A DNA stretch of 64,000 nucleotides from Xenophilus sp. Marseille-Q4582 (GCF_916700565.1 NZ_CAKAKO010000001.1:62001-126000), one strand, 5' to 3'; positions 54,007 through 63,233 are shown, counted from the stretch's first letter. Notes: a model not told the origin generated them from the sequence alone. Numbers and translations are program-made.

Positions 54007-55074
54007 TCAGGCCGCGGCTTCGACCGAAGCCCCGACCTTGGCCCCCGCCGCCACGATCTCGGCCCAGGTCGCGTCGTCGAGCACGATGCCTTCGCGCGCC
54101 CGCACCGCCCGCGCGGCGCGTTCAGGCTCGCCCGCGATCTGCACCCGCGCATGGCCTTCCCCCGGCGGACCGGCATGCAGCCAGTCCACGAAGGCGCGGG
54201 CCTCGGCTTCGAAGGCGGCCTGGGTGCCCAGCCGTGCCGGATCGATCAGCACCGTGAGCATGCCGTTGTAGACGCTGCGCTTCTGGTCCGCCTCGCGGTG
54301 CCAGGTGCCGCCGCCGCTGAGTGCGCCCCCCAACAGTTCGCAGGCCACCGCCATGCCATAGCCCTTGTGCTCGCCGAAGGTCATGAGCGCGCCGAACAGG
54401 CCGTTGGACTGCGGCACGACCACCACGCCCGGGTCGTTGGTGGGCGCGCCTTGCTCATCGATCAGGTAGCCGTCCGGCACGCGCTCGCCCTTGTTGTGGG
54501 CCACGCGCATCTTGCCCTGGGCCACGCGGCTGGTCGCGAAGTCCAGCACGAAGGGCTCCTGTCCTTGCAAGGGGATGCCGATGCAGCAGGGGTTGGTGCC
54601 GAAGCGCCCGTCGCCGCCGCCGAAGGGCGCGACCACGGGCCGCGACAGCACGTTGACGAAGTGCAGCGAGACCAGGCCGGCTTCGATCGCCATCTCGGCG
54701 AAATGGCCGATGCGGCCCAGGTGGTGGCTGTTGCCCACCGTCATGATGCAGCTGCCGTGTTCCCTGGCGCGCGCGATGCCCATCTGCATGGCCTGCTCGC
54801 CCACGACCTGGCCGTAGCCGCGCTGGCCGTCCAGCGCGAGCAGGGTGCCGATGTCGACGGTGGCCTTGGCAGAGGTGTTGGGCTGGAGGCCGCCTTCGAG
54901 CACGGCGTCCACGTAGCGCGGCACCATGCCCACGCCATGCGAATCGTGGCCCGAGAGGTTGGCCAGGACCAGGTTGGCCGCGACCTTCTGCGCCTCGGCG
55001 GCACTGCTGCCGGCCGCCTGGATGACGTGCGCGACCTGGGCGGTCAACTGTTCGGAAGAAATGGTTTTGCTCAT
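54007..55074 (-). CDS. Malate/lactate dehydrogenase-2 family oxidoreductase
   Basis: This 355-aa NAD(P)-dependent oxidoreductase is of the Ldh2/YlbC/YiaK type. The motifs SGHDSHGVGMVPRYV near residue 48, GNSHHLGRIGHFAE near 115 and a VNVLSRPVVAPFGG segment are present. It is the last gene of the TRAP/UxaA operon, 11 bases after uxaA. It probably oxidises or reduces a keto- or hydroxy-acid in the catabolism of a sugar acid. ATG 55074 is chosen over the upstream start at 55110 because conserved helices begin there. Confidence 0.9.
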   Translation of the reverse strand: MSKTISSEQLTAQVAHVIQAAGSSAAEAQKVAANLVLANLSGHDSHGVGMVPRYVDAVLEGGLQPNTSAKATVDIGTLLALDGQRGYGQVVGEQAMQMGIARAREHGSCIMTVGNSHHLGRIGHFAEMAIEAGLVSLHFVNVLSRPVVAPFGGGDGRFGTNPCCIGIPLQGQEPFVLDFATSRVAQGKMRVAHNKGERVPDGYLIDEQGAPTNDPGVVVVPQSNGLFGALMTFGEHKGYGMAVACELLGGALSGGGTWHREADQKRSVYNGMLTVLIDPARLGTQAAFEAEARAFVDWLHAGPPGEGHARVQIAGEPERAARAVRAREGIVLDDATWAEIVAAGAKVGASVEAAA

Positions 55075-55085
55075 GGGCCGCGACC

Positions 55086-56612
55086 TTACATGACTGCGCC
55101 AACTTGCCACGGCACGAACTCGTTCTGCCCATAGCCGTGCTTCTCGCTCTTGGTCTGCTGGCCCGAGGCCGTGGCCAGCACGAGTTCGAAGATGCGCTGG
55201 CCCATCTCCTGGATGCTGGCCTGGCCGTCGACGATCTCGCCGCAGTTGATGTCAATGTCCTCCTCCTGGCGCTGCCACAGCACGCTGTTGGTCGCGAGCT
55301 TGAGCGAAGGCGAGGGCGCGCAACCGTAGGCCGAGCCCCGGCCTGTCGTGAAGCAGATCATGTTGGCGCCGCCCGCCACCTGGCCCGTCGCGCTGACCGG
55401 GTCGTAGCCCGGCGTGTCCATGTAGACGAAGCCGTGCGCGGTGACGGGCTCGGCATACTCGTAGACGGCCTCCAGGTTGCTCGTGCCGCCCTTGGCCACG
55501 GCGCCCAGCGATTTCTCGAGGATGGTGGTCAGCCCGCCCGCCTTGTTGCCGGGCGAAGGGTTGTTGTTCATCTCGCCTTCATTGAGGGCGGTGTAGCGCT
55601 CCCACCAGTGGATGCGCTCGACCAGCTTCTCGCCGACCTCGCGGCGCACGGCGCGCCGCGTGAGCAGGTGCTCGGCGCCATAGACCTCGGGCGTTTCCGA
55701 TAGGATGGCCGTGCCGCCATGCGCGACCAGGATGTCCACGGCCGCGCCGAGCGCCGGGTTGGCGCTGATGCCCGAGTACCCGTCCGAGCCGCCGCACTGC
55801 AGGCCGATCGTGATGTGGGCCGCGCTGCAGGGCTCGCGCTTCACCGCGTTGGCGCGCGGCAGCATCTCGTTGATGAGGGCGATGCCCTTCTCCACGGTCT
55901 TGCGCGTTCCACCTGTGTCCTGGATGTTGAAGGTGCGGAAGTTCTCGCCCTCGGCCAGGTGGCCAGTCGCGAGCCAGGCGTTGATCTGGTTGGCCTCGCA
56001 GCCCAGGCCCACGACCAGCACGCCCGCGAAGTTGGCATGCGTGGCATAGCCCGTCAGCGTGCGGTTCAGGATCTGCATGCCCAGGCCCTGCGCGTCCATG
56101 CCGCAGCCCGTGCCGTGCGTGAGCGCGACCACGCCGTCCACGTTCGGAAAGGCGGCCAGCGCCTGCGGGTTGGTCTGGCGCGAGAAGTGGTCGGCGATGG
56201 CGCGTGCGGCGGTGGCCGAGCAGTTCACGCTGGTCAGCACGCCGATGTAGTTGCGCGTGGCCACGCGGCCGTCGGCGCGCTTGATGCCCATGAAGGTCGC
56301 TTCGCGTCTCGCCGGCGCCGGCTTCACGTCGGCGCCAAAGGCGTAGTCGCGCGCGAAGTCGCCCTTGTCCGGGCCCATGTCGAGGTTGTGCGTGTGCACG
56401 TGCTCGCCTTGGGCGATGGGCTTGCTCGCGAAGCCGATGATCTGGTTGTAGCGGCGCACCGGCGCGCCTTGGGCGATGGCGTGCGCGGCGACCTTGTGGC
56501 CGGCCGGGATCAGGCCGCGCACCGCGAAGTCTTCGACGGTGGCGCCGCCGACCAGCTGGCTGCGTGCGATCACCACGTCGTCGGACGGATGCAGGCGGAT
56601 GAAGGGGGTCAT
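55086..56612 (-). CDS. UxaA-family sugar-acid dehydratase (altronate dehydratase-like)
   Basis: This 508-aa protein has an N-terminal SAF-type domain (HPSDDVVIARSQL, GLIPAGHKVA, VHTHNL) and a C-terminal UxaA domain with THGTGCGM near residue 170, GLGCEANQIN near 208 and GGSDGYSGISANPALG near 285. Family members are Fe-dependent and dehydrate aldonates such as altronate or galactarate. ATG 56612 is 23 bases after the DctM stop. The substrate is not fixed by sequence. The ORF continues upstream, but that part overlaps dctM in another frame. Confidence 0.9.
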   Translation of the reverse strand: MTPFIRLHPSDDVVIARSQLVGGATVEDFAVRGLIPAGHKVAAHAIAQGAPVRRYNQIIGFASKPIAQGEHVHTHNLDMGPDKGDFARDYAFGADVKPAPARREATFMGIKRADGRVATRNYIGVLTSVNCSATAARAIADHFSRQTNPQALAAFPNVDGVVALTHGTGCGMDAQGLGMQILNRTLTGYATHANFAGVLVVGLGCEANQINAWLATGHLAEGENFRTFNIQDTGGTRKTVEKGIALINEMLPRANAVKREPCSAAHITIGLQCGGSDGYSGISANPALGAAVDILVAHGGTAILSETPEVYGAEHLLTRRAVRREVGEKLVERIHWWERYTALNEGEMNNNPSPGNKAGGLTTILEKSLGAVAKGGTSNLEAVYEYAEPVTAHGFVYMDTPGYDPVSATGQVAGGANMICFTTGRGSAYGCAPSPSLKLATNSVLWQRQEEDIDINCGEIVDGQASIQEMGQRIFELVLATASGQQTKSEKHGYGQNEFVPWQVGAVM

Positions 56613-56635
56613 CGTGGGGCCTCTTTCGGGCGGGA

Positions 56636-58030
56636 TCAGAAGAACATCTTGGGCAGCCACAGCACCAGTTGCGGCACGTAGGTGATCAAGGCGAGGCTCA
56701 GCAGCAGCGGCACCAGCCAGGGCAGGATGGCCATGGTGGTGCGCTCGAACGAGAGCCCGGCCACGCGCGCCAGCACGAACAGCACCAGGCCCATGGGCGG
56801 ATGCAGCAGGCCGATCATGAGGTTCAGCACCATCACCAGCCCGAAGTGCACGGGGTCGATGCCCAGCTGCAGCGCGATCGGCAGCAGGATGGGCACGAGG
56901 ATGGTGATGGCCGCCGTGGGTTCCAGGAAGCAGCCGACGAACAGCATCAGCAGGTTGGCCAGCAGCAGGAACACCCAGGCTTCCTTGGTGAAGCTCAGCA
57001 CCCAGTTGGCGATGTCGGTGGTCACGCCCGTGGCCGTCAGCATCCAGCCGAAGATGGACGCAGCCGCCACGATGAACAGCACGGTGGAGGTGGTCTCGAT
57101 GGTCTCCAGGCAGACCTTGAGGAACATCTTCCACTTGAGCGTGCGGTACCAGACGAAGCCCAGGATCATGGCCCAGACGCAGGCCGCGATGGCGCCCTCG
57201 GTGGGCGTGAACAGGCCCGTGCTCATGCCGCCGATCAGCAGCACGGGCGTCATGATGGGCAGCAGGGCCTCGAACTTGAACAGCTTGTCCAGGATGAACA
57301 GCGAGGCCAGGCCCGCGAACACCGTGGGCTGGGCCGGCAGGTCCAGCTTGTCGACCAGCAGCCACAGGCCCAGCGGCCAGCCGACCACGACGGTCAGTTC
57401 CGACAGCGCCTTGACGAGCCGCGGGCCGCTGAACTTCATGTCGCGGCCCCAGCCGTTCTTGTGCGCGTAGTAGGCCACCGTGAGCATCATGAGGATGGTC
57501 ATGAGCAGGCCCGGCATCAGGCCCGCGAGGAACAGCGCGCCGATGGAGACATTGCCCATCATCCCGTAGATGACGAAGGGCAGGCTGGGCGGGATGATGG
57601 GCCCCAGCGTGGCCGAGGCCGCCGTCACGCCGACCGCGAACTCCGTGCTGTAGCCATGCTCCTTCATGGCCTTGATCTCGATGGTGCCCAGGCCGGCCGC
57701 GTCGGCGATCGCCGTGCCGCTCATGCCCGCGAACACCACCGAGCCGACGATGTTCACGTGGCCCAGGCCGCCCTTGAGCCAGCCCACCAGCGCCAGCGCG
57801 AAGTTGTAGATGCGCGTGGTGATGCCGGCGTTGTTCATGAGGTTGCCGGCCAGGATGAAAAAGGGCACGGCCAGCAGCGGGAAGCTGTCGATGCCGCTGA
57901 CCATGCGGTGCACCACCACGAAGGGCGGCAGGTTGCCCGAGATGAGGATGTAGACCAGCGAGGCGCCGGCCATGGCGATGGCCACCGGAATGCCGCCGGC
58001 CATGAAGAACAGGAACAGGATCTTGAGCAT
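56636..58030 (-). CDS. dctM: TRAP transporter large permease
   Basis: This 464-aa protein has about twelve hydrophobic segments typical of DctM. AVPFFILAGNLMNNAGIT near residue 55 and GSVVFAGMSGTAIADAAGLG near 95 are family signatures. It imports an organic acid by Na+ gradient together with DctQ and the periplasmic DctP. It is coupled within the operon (15-base gap after dctQ). Confidence 0.96.
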   Translation of the reverse strand: MLKILFLFFMAGGIPVAIAMAGASLVYILISGNLPPFVVVHRMVSGIDSFPLLAVPFFILAGNLMNNAGITTRIYNFALALVGWLKGGLGHVNIVGSVVFAGMSGTAIADAAGLGTIEIKAMKEHGYSTEFAVGVTAASATLGPIIPPSLPFVIYGMMGNVSIGALFLAGLMPGLLMTILMMLTVAYYAHKNGWGRDMKFSGPRLVKALSELTVVVGWPLGLWLLVDKLDLPAQPTVFAGLASLFILDKLFKFEALLPIMTPVLLIGGMSTGLFTPTEGAIAACVWAMILGFVWYRTLKWKMFLKVCLETIETTSTVLFIVAAASIFGWMLTATGVTTDIANWVLSFTKEAWVFLLLANLLMLFVGCFLEPTAAITILVPILLPIALQLGIDPVHFGLVMVLNLMIGLLHPPMGLVLFVLARVAGLSFERTTMAILPWLVPLLLSLALITYVPQLVLWLPKMFF

Positions 58031-58045
58031 GGCTTCTTGTGCTTC

Positions 58046-58603
58046 TTATCGGTCGTCGAGGGTCGACTCGGGGCGCTCGAGCACGCTGTAGCCGCGTGCC
58101 CAGTGGATGCGCGCGACCTGCAGCGAGCGCCAGGCCATGGCCGCGAAGCCCAGGCAGCACACCGCGTAGACGATGTTCATGGGCGCGTCGATGATGGTCA
58201 TGCGCGTGTTGCCGCCGATCCTGAACATCATCTGCACCGTCATGACGGCCGCGGCGACGAAGAACGCGATGCGCACCACGTCCACCCCGCGCGACACCCA
58301 GCGGCCCACGGCAGGCGGCATGTGGCGGTAGAAGAAGTCGACCTGGATGTGGTTGTTCTTGCGCACGCCGATGGCCGCGCCGATGAAGACCACGCCGATC
58401 AGCATGTACCGCGCCACCTCCTCGGTCCAGGCGGCCGAATCGTTGAGCACATAGCGCGTGACGAACTGGTAGAGCACGGTGGCGCCCAGCAGCCAGAACA
58501 GCGCCAGCGCCACCCAGCCTTCGGCGATCGTGCCGGACAGGTCCACCTCCTCGTCCTCGGCATGGAAGTGGCCTTCATCGTCGATGATTTTTTGTTCAGT
58601 CAT
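58046..58603 (-). CDS. dctQ: TRAP transporter small permease
   Basis: This 185-aa protein has four hydrophobic segments. The charged NNHIQVDFFYR motif near residue 85 is characteristic of DctQ. It has an acidic N-terminal tail. A gap of 155 bases with GC-rich hairpins (CCGGC-GAA-GCCGG, 58675-58687) separates it from dctP, which could lower expression of the membrane parts relative to the binding protein. Confidence 0.94.
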   Translation of the reverse strand: MTEQKIIDDEGHFHAEDEEVDLSGTIAEGWVALALFWLLGATVLYQFVTRYVLNDSAAWTEEVARYMLIGVVFIGAAIGVRKNNHIQVDFFYRHMPPAVGRWVSRGVDVVRIAFFVAAAVMTVQMMFRIGGNTRMTIIDAPMNIVYAVCCLGFAAMAWRSLQVARIHWARGYSVLERPESTLDDR

Positions 58604-58758
58604 GTTGCTCGCCCCCAGTCTGTGCGCCCTGCGTGCGCTTCGCCAACCCCCTGCCCGGGGGCCACGCCAGCGGGCCGGCGAAGCCGGTTCCGCGGTGTGT
58701 CAGGCTTCTGGTCTTTGATCGTTGGTGATGACGCTGGCGCCGTACGCTTCGCCGGACC

Positions 58759-59760
58759 TCACTTGATGGCCAGGATGCGGTCGTAGTCCTGCTGGCGGTA
58801 GCCGTGGTCGGTGGGCTTGGTGTTCTTGAGCACGGCGGCGCGGAAGGCGTCCTTGTCCACCGTGATCACGTTGTTGCCCTTCTTCTTGAACTCCTCCACC
58901 AGGCGGGCTTCGGAGGCGATGATCTCGCGGCCGGTCTTCTCGGCGGCTTCCATCATCACGTCGCCGAAGATCTTCTTCTCCTCGGCGCTGAGCTTGTTCC
59001 ACAGGCTGCCGGAGACCACGGTCAGCAGCGAGTCGACGATGTGGCCGGTCAGCGAGATGTTCTTCTGCACCTCGTAGAACTTCTTGGCCTCGATGGTGGG
59101 CAGCGGGTTCTCCTGCGCGTCCACGGTGTTGTTCTGCAGGGCCAGGTAGACCTCGGCGAAGGCGATCGGCGTGGCGTTGGCGCCCAGCGCGCGCGGAAAG
59201 GCCAGGTAGGCCGGCGCGTCGGGTACGCGGATCTTCAAGCCCTTCATGTCCTCGGGCTTGCTGACGGGCTTGGCCGCGCTGCTGGTCACGTGGCGCGCGC
59301 CGTAGTAGGAAAGGGCCGTGATGTGGTTGCCGGTCTTGTCGTCGTAGCCCTTGGCCAGCTCCTTGAACACGTCGCTCTTGGCGTACTTGAGCTGGTGCTC
59401 GGCATCGCGGAAGATGAACGGGAAGTAGCTGATCGACAGCGGCGTGTAGCTGCGGCCCGCGAAGCTCGCGCCGGTCAGCACGATGTCCACGGTGCCAAGG
59501 GTCAGGCCCTGGTTGATGTCGGCCTCCTTGCCCAGCGTGGAGGCCGGGAAGACGGTGATCTCATACTTGCCGTTGGTGCGCTTCTTGATCTCCTCGCCGG
59601 CCCAGACCGAGTACTTGTGGAAGGGCTCGGAGGTCTCGTAGACATGGGCCCACTTGAGCTTGGTCTGGGCCTGGGCCGCGCCGAACAGGCTGGCGGCGCC
59701 CAGGGCGACCGCGCAGGCGGCAAGGGCGCGCCGGGTGAATCGTTGGCTGAAGGTCGTCAT
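58759..59760 (-). CDS. dctP: TRAP transporter solute-binding protein
   Basis: This 333-aa periplasmic protein has a signal peptide (RRALAACAVALGAASLFGAAQA, cut before QTKLKWAH). It has the DctP features KYSVWAGEEIKKRTNGKYEI and DMKGLKIRVPDAPAYLAF, with the Arg that binds the substrate carboxylate, and DAQENPLPTI. Sugar-acid ligands fit the neighbours. ATG 59760 is chosen because the signal peptide follows; the upstream frame is not coding. It is the first structural gene of the minus operon. Confidence 0.96.
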   Translation of the reverse strand: MTTFSQRFTRRALAACAVALGAASLFGAAQAQTKLKWAHVYETSEPFHKYSVWAGEEIKKRTNGKYEITVFPASTLGKEADINQGLTLGTVDIVLTGASFAGRSYTPLSISYFPFIFRDAEHQLKYAKSDVFKELAKGYDDKTGNHITALSYYGARHVTSSAAKPVSKPEDMKGLKIRVPDAPAYLAFPRALGANATPIAFAEVYLALQNNTVDAQENPLPTIEAKKFYEVQKNISLTGHIVDSLLTVVSGSLWNKLSAEEKKIFGDVMMEAAEKTGREIIASEARLVEEFKKKGNNVITVDKDAFRAAVLKNTKPTDHGYRQQDYDRILAIK

Positions 59761-59809
59761 GGCTCGTGGTCTCCGTCGTTGGGGTTGCTGACTTGCAAGG
59801 TGCTGGCGT

Positions 59810-60517
59810 TCAGGTCTGCTGCGCGCGCCGCCAGCTCGCGCTGAATCGTTGGTGGGAACGGTCCATGTGCGTGTGCATCGCCGCGCGCGCGGCGTCGGCG
59901 TCGCGCGCAGCGATGGCATCGCGAATCGCTTCGTGTTCCGCGATGGCCTTGCGCCAGGAGGCCACGGTCTCGAAGTAGCCGCCCAGGCGGGTGAAGATGG
60001 GGCGCCGGCGCGAATCCCAGAAGCCCTGCACCGTTTCGAGCAGCACCGCGTTGTCGCAGCACTGCGCGATGGCCAGGTGGAAGGCGCGGTCGCCCTCCAG
60101 CGGCATGACCTGCCGCGCTGCCATGTCGCGCATCTCTTCGATGGCGCGGCTCATCGCGTCCAGCTGCGCGCGCTTGCGCTGCAGCGCCGCGATGGCGGCG
60201 GTTTCGCCCTCGACCACGCGGCGCGCGCGGATCAGCTCCAGCGGCCCCCATTCCGGTTCGGTGACCGGCGGCGTTGCAGAGGGCGCGCGTTCCAGCACGT
60301 AGACGCCCGAGCCCGTGCGCACCTCCACATAGCCTTCCACCTCCAGGGCGATCAGCGCTTCGCGCACCGAAGGCCGGCTCACGCCCAGCTGGCGTGCCAG
60401 GTCGCGCTCCGCGGGCAGGCGCGCACCGGGCGCGAACTCGCCCGCGGCGATCAGGCCGCGCAGCTGTTCGGCGATCTGCCGGTACAGGCGTTGGGGTTCG
60501 ACGGTCTGCAAGGGCAC
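59810..60517 (-). CDS. GntR-family (FCD) regulator of the sugar-acid cluster
   Basis: This 235-aa protein has an N-terminal winged helix (LPAERDLARQLGVSRPSVREALIALEVEGYV) and an FCD ligand domain. The metal-site residues in DRAFHLAIAQ and EHEAIRDAI are present. GTG 60517, with GGAAAGA 5 bases upstream, is preferred to the start at 60730, because the first 71 residues of the longer frame are not domain-like. It is divergent from the SDR genes and probably represses both arms until a sugar acid binds. Confidence 0.92.
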   Translation of the reverse strand: MPLQTVEPQRLYRQIAEQLRGLIAAGEFAPGARLPAERDLARQLGVSRPSVREALIALEVEGYVEVRTGSGVYVLERAPSATPPVTEPEWGPLELIRARRVVEGETAAIAALQRKRAQLDAMSRAIEEMRDMAARQVMPLEGDRAFHLAIAQCCDNAVLLETVQGFWDSRRRPIFTRLGGYFETVASWRKAIAEHEAIRDAIAARDADAARAAMHTHMDRSHQRFSASWRRAQQT

Positions 60518-60656
60518 GAAGTCTTTCCGGTGCGGGCTTCTACGGAGTGGACAAGTGGTCAGGCCAATTCCAGAATACGTTGCGTGAAACCGGTTCCGAA
60601 TCCGGCCTAACCCGAATCGGCGCGGCGAACCGGGCCAAGACAAGGAGACAAGGCGA

Positions 60657-61391
60657 ATGCGACTGCAGGGAAAGACCGTGCTGGTCACGGCGGCAGGCCA
60701 GGGCATCGGCCGCGCCAGCGTGCTGGCCATGGCGGCCGAAGGGGCGCAGGTGTGGGCGACCGACGTGAACGAAGCCTTGCTGGCGGCCTATGCCGGCGTG
60801 GCCCACGTGCACACGCGCCGGCTCGACGTGCTCGACAAGGCCGCCATCACGCAGGCGATCGGCGAACTGCCGGCGCTGGACGTGCTCTTCAACTGCGCCG
60901 GCGTGGTGCACAACGGCACGGCCCTGCAGGCCAGCGACGACGACCTGGACTTCGCATTCCGCCTCAACGTGCGGGCGCAGATGTGGACCATCCAGGCCGC
61001 CCTGCCGCGCATGCTGGCGCAGGGCAGGGGCAGCATCATCAACATGGCCAGCGTGTGCTCCAGCATGAAGGGCCTGCCGAACCGCTTCGTCTATGGCACC
61101 ACCAAGGCGGCCGTGCTGGGCCTGACCAAGAGCGTGGCGGCCGACTACGTGGGCCAGGGCATCCGCTGCAATGCCGTGTGCCCGGGCACGGTGGACACGC
61201 CCTCGCTGGGCGAGCGCATCAACGCCAATGCCGACCCGGCGGCCGCGCGCCAGGCCTTCATCGCGCGCCAGCCCATGGGCCGGCTGGCGCAGGCCGAGGA
61301 GATCGCGCCCGTGGTGGTCTTCCTGGCCAGCGACGAGTCGGTGTTCGCCACGGGCCAGGCCTTCACGGTCGACGGGGGCATCACGATATGA
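60657..61391 (+). CDS. SDR dehydrogenase, 2-keto-3-deoxy-sugar-acid type
   Basis: This 244-aa classical short-chain dehydrogenase has TAAGQGIG near residue 12, NCAGVV, the catalytic Ser and YGTTK (near 145-149). It resembles BDH2/L-2-keto-3-deoxyfuconate 4-dehydrogenases, which oxidise a 2-keto-3-deoxy-aldonate for hydrolysis by a FAH enzyme, encoded downstream here. ATG 60657 follows AAGGAGACAAGG. The stop overlaps the next start (ATGA). Confidence 0.88.
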   Translation: MRLQGKTVLVTAAGQGIGRASVLAMAAEGAQVWATDVNEALLAAYAGVAHVHTRRLDVLDKAAITQAIGELPALDVLFNCAGVVHNGTALQASDDDLDFAFRLNVRAQMWTIQAALPRMLAQGRGSIINMASVCSSMKGLPNRFVYGTTKAAVLGLTKSVAADYVGQGIRCNAVCPGTVDTPSLGERINANADPAAARQAFIARQPMGRLAQAEEIAPVVVFLASDESVFATGQAFTVDGGITI

Positions 61392-62134
61392 ACGGGCTCG
61401 ACCTGCAGGGCCGCCACGCGGTGGTCACCGGCGGCGCGACGGGGCTGGGCCTGGGCATCGCGCAGCGCATCCTGCGCTCGGGCGGCAGCGTGACGCTGTG
61501 GGACCGCGACGCGCAGGCGCTGGCGAAGGCGCAGGCCGAACTGGGCGCTGCCGCAGACACGCTGACGGTGGACGTGGCCGAGCACGCGAGCGTGGCCGAG
61601 GCCGCACGCCGGACGGCCGCCGCCCATGCGGCGGTGGACATCCTCGTGAACTGCGCGGGCATCACCGGCCCCAACGCCAAGCTGTGGGACTACCCGCCCG
61701 AGCAGTGGATGCAGGTGCAGCAGGTCAACCTCAACGGCTTGTTCTTCTGCTGCCGCGAGATCGTGCCGCTCATGCGCGCAAAGAACTACGGCCGCATCGT
61801 CAACATCGCTTCGGTGGCGGGCAAGGACGGTAACCCCAATGCCAGCGCCTACAGCGCCAGCAAGGCGGCCGTCATCGGCCTGACCAAGTCGCTGGGCAAG
61901 GAACTGGCCGAGACGGGTATTCGCGTGAACTGCGTGACGCCCGCGGCCGTGAAGACGGCCATCTTCGAACAGATGACGCGCGAGCACATCGGCTTCATGC
62001 TGTCCAAGATCCCGATGGGCCGCTTCGGTACAGTCGACGAGGTGGCCGCGATGGTCGGTTGGCTCTGTTCCGAAGAATGTTCATTCTCGACCGGCGCGGT
62101 GTTCGACCTCTCGGGCGGCCGTTCTACCTACTGA
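61388..62134 (+). CDS. Second SDR dehydrogenase in the sugar-acid operon
   Basis: This 248-aa classical SDR has TGGATGLGLG near residue 14, NCAGITG, and the YSASK catalytic site near 155. It could perform the first oxidation of the sugar or sugar lactone, or a second keto-acid step. ATG 61388 overlaps the upstream stop, so translation is coupled. The FAH gene follows after 22 bases. Confidence 0.9.
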   Translation: MNGLDLQGRHAVVTGGATGLGLGIAQRILRSGGSVTLWDRDAQALAKAQAELGAAADTLTVDVAEHASVAEAARRTAAAHAAVDILVNCAGITGPNAKLWDYPPEQWMQVQQVNLNGLFFCCREIVPLMRAKNYGRIVNIASVAGKDGNPNASAYSASKAAVIGLTKSLGKELAETGIRVNCVTPAAVKTAIFEQMTREHIGFMLSKIPMGRFGTVDEVAAMVGWLCSEECSFSTGAVFDLSGGRSTY

Positions 62135-62156
62135 ATCTCCAAAAGGAAAACAAGAC

Positions 62157-63005
62157 ATGAAACTCGTCCGCTATGGCAACCCCGGCAAGGAGAAGCCCGG
62201 CCTGATCGACGCCAACGGCCAGCTGCGCGATCTCTCGTCCGTGGTGCCTGACATCGGCGCGGCCCAGCTCGGCGACGCGGTTTTGGCCAGGATCCGCAAG
62301 GTCAAGACCGACAAGCTGCCGCTGGTGCGCGGCAAGCCGCGCTTCGGCAGCCCGGTGGCCAACGTGGGCAAGTTCATCGCCATCGGCCTGAACTATGCCG
62401 ACCACGCGGCCGAATCCAACATGCCGATCCCGGCCGAGCCCGTGGTCTTCACCAAGGCCAACAGCTGCATCCAGGGCCCGAACGATCCCATCATGCTGCC
62501 CAAGGGCTCGGTCAAGACCGACTGGGAGGTGGAGCTGGGCGTGGTCATCGGCACGCGCGCGCACTATGTCTCGCAGAAGGACGCGTTGAACTACGTGGCC
62601 GGGTACTGCGTGGTCAACGACGTCAGCGAACGCGCCTGGCAGCTCGAGCACGGGCTGACCTGGGACAAGGGCAAGGGCTTCGACACCTTCGGCCCGATCG
62701 GCCCCTGGCTGGTCACGCGCGACGAGATCGCCAATGTGCAAAAGCTCGGCATGTGGCTGGACGTGAACGGCCAGCGCATGCAGACCGGCAACACCAAAAC
62801 CATGATCTTCAACGTGGCCAAGCTGGTCAGCTACGTGAGCCAGCTCAACACGCTGATGCCGGGCGACGTGATCACCACGGGCACGCCGCCCGGCGTGGGC
62901 ATGGGCATGAAGCCGCCCGTGTTCCTCAAGAAGGGCGACGTGATCACGCTGGGCATCGAAGGCCTGGGCGAGCAGCGCCAGGAAGTGGTGCCGTTCAAGC
63001 CCTGA
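62157..63005 (+). CDS. FAH-family hydrolase (2,4-diketo-3-deoxy-fuconate hydrolase-like)
   Basis: This 282-aa protein has the fumarylacetoacetate hydrolase fold: GLNYADHAAES near residue 79, the DWEVELGVVIG metal-binding segment near 121, VNDVSERAWQ and GTPPGVGMG. In the non-phosphorylative fucose/rhamnose routes such enzymes split 2,4-diketo-3-deoxy-aldonates to pyruvate and a hydroxy-acid, which fits the SDR upstream. AAAAGGAAAA gives a good RBS for ATG 62157. It ends at a terminator. Confidence 0.9.
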   Translation: MKLVRYGNPGKEKPGLIDANGQLRDLSSVVPDIGAAQLGDAVLARIRKVKTDKLPLVRGKPRFGSPVANVGKFIAIGLNYADHAAESNMPIPAEPVVFTKANSCIQGPNDPIMLPKGSVKTDWEVELGVVIGTRAHYVSQKDALNYVAGYCVVNDVSERAWQLEHGLTWDKGKGFDTFGPIGPWLVTRDEIANVQKLGMWLDVNGQRMQTGNTKTMIFNVAKLVSYVSQLNTLMPGDVITTGTPPGVGMGMKPPVFLKKGDVITLGIEGLGEQRQEVVPFKP

Positions 63006-63044
63006 AGCCGCGCTGACGCGCGCCACGCGGCGGCTTCACCGCGC

Positions 63045-63083
63045 AGGCCCCGACCGCCTCCGACTAGAGGCGGATCGGGGCCT
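63045..63083 (+). terminator. Strong stem-loop after FAH gene
   Basis: AGGCCCCGACCGCCTC (63045-63060) pairs with GAGGCGGATCGGGGCCT (63067-63083) with one bulge and a 6-base loop, followed by TCTT. It probably ends the sugar-acid operon before nikR. Confidence 0.75.
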
Positions 63084-63146
63084 TCTTGCTGGGCCGGCGT
63101 TCCTGCGAAAGCGCGTCATTCCCGCCGCGTACGGCAGATGGCGTAT

Positions 63147-63173
63147 GTATGAAGAAATGGATAAACTTCATAC
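63147..63173. promoter_or_regulatory. NikR-type operator upstream of nikR
   Basis: GTATGAAG and CTTCATAC form a perfect 8-bp inverted repeat with 11 bases between. The outer part, GTATGA-N15-TCATAC, is one base shorter than the E. coli nikABCDE operator GTATGA-N16-TCATAC. It lies about 60 bp upstream of the nikR ATG, so nickel-dependent autoregulation is likely. Confidence 0.75.
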
Positions 63174-63233
63174 TGGCGGCGCCATCTCCGCACGGCCTGC
63201 GAGCCGGGCAGAGGTCGGCATGACCGACGCCGC

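Noticed and set aside
56613-58160. N-terminal extension of the uxaA frame across dctM
   Set aside because: The extension is a Gly/Arg/His-rich out-of-frame shadow of dctM. The SAF domain starts right after ATG 56612.
60560-60602. GntR/FadR operator in the divergent region (TGGTCAGGCCA, AACCGGTT)
   Set aside because: Both are short imperfect or common palindromes and no repeated pair was found, so no site is called.
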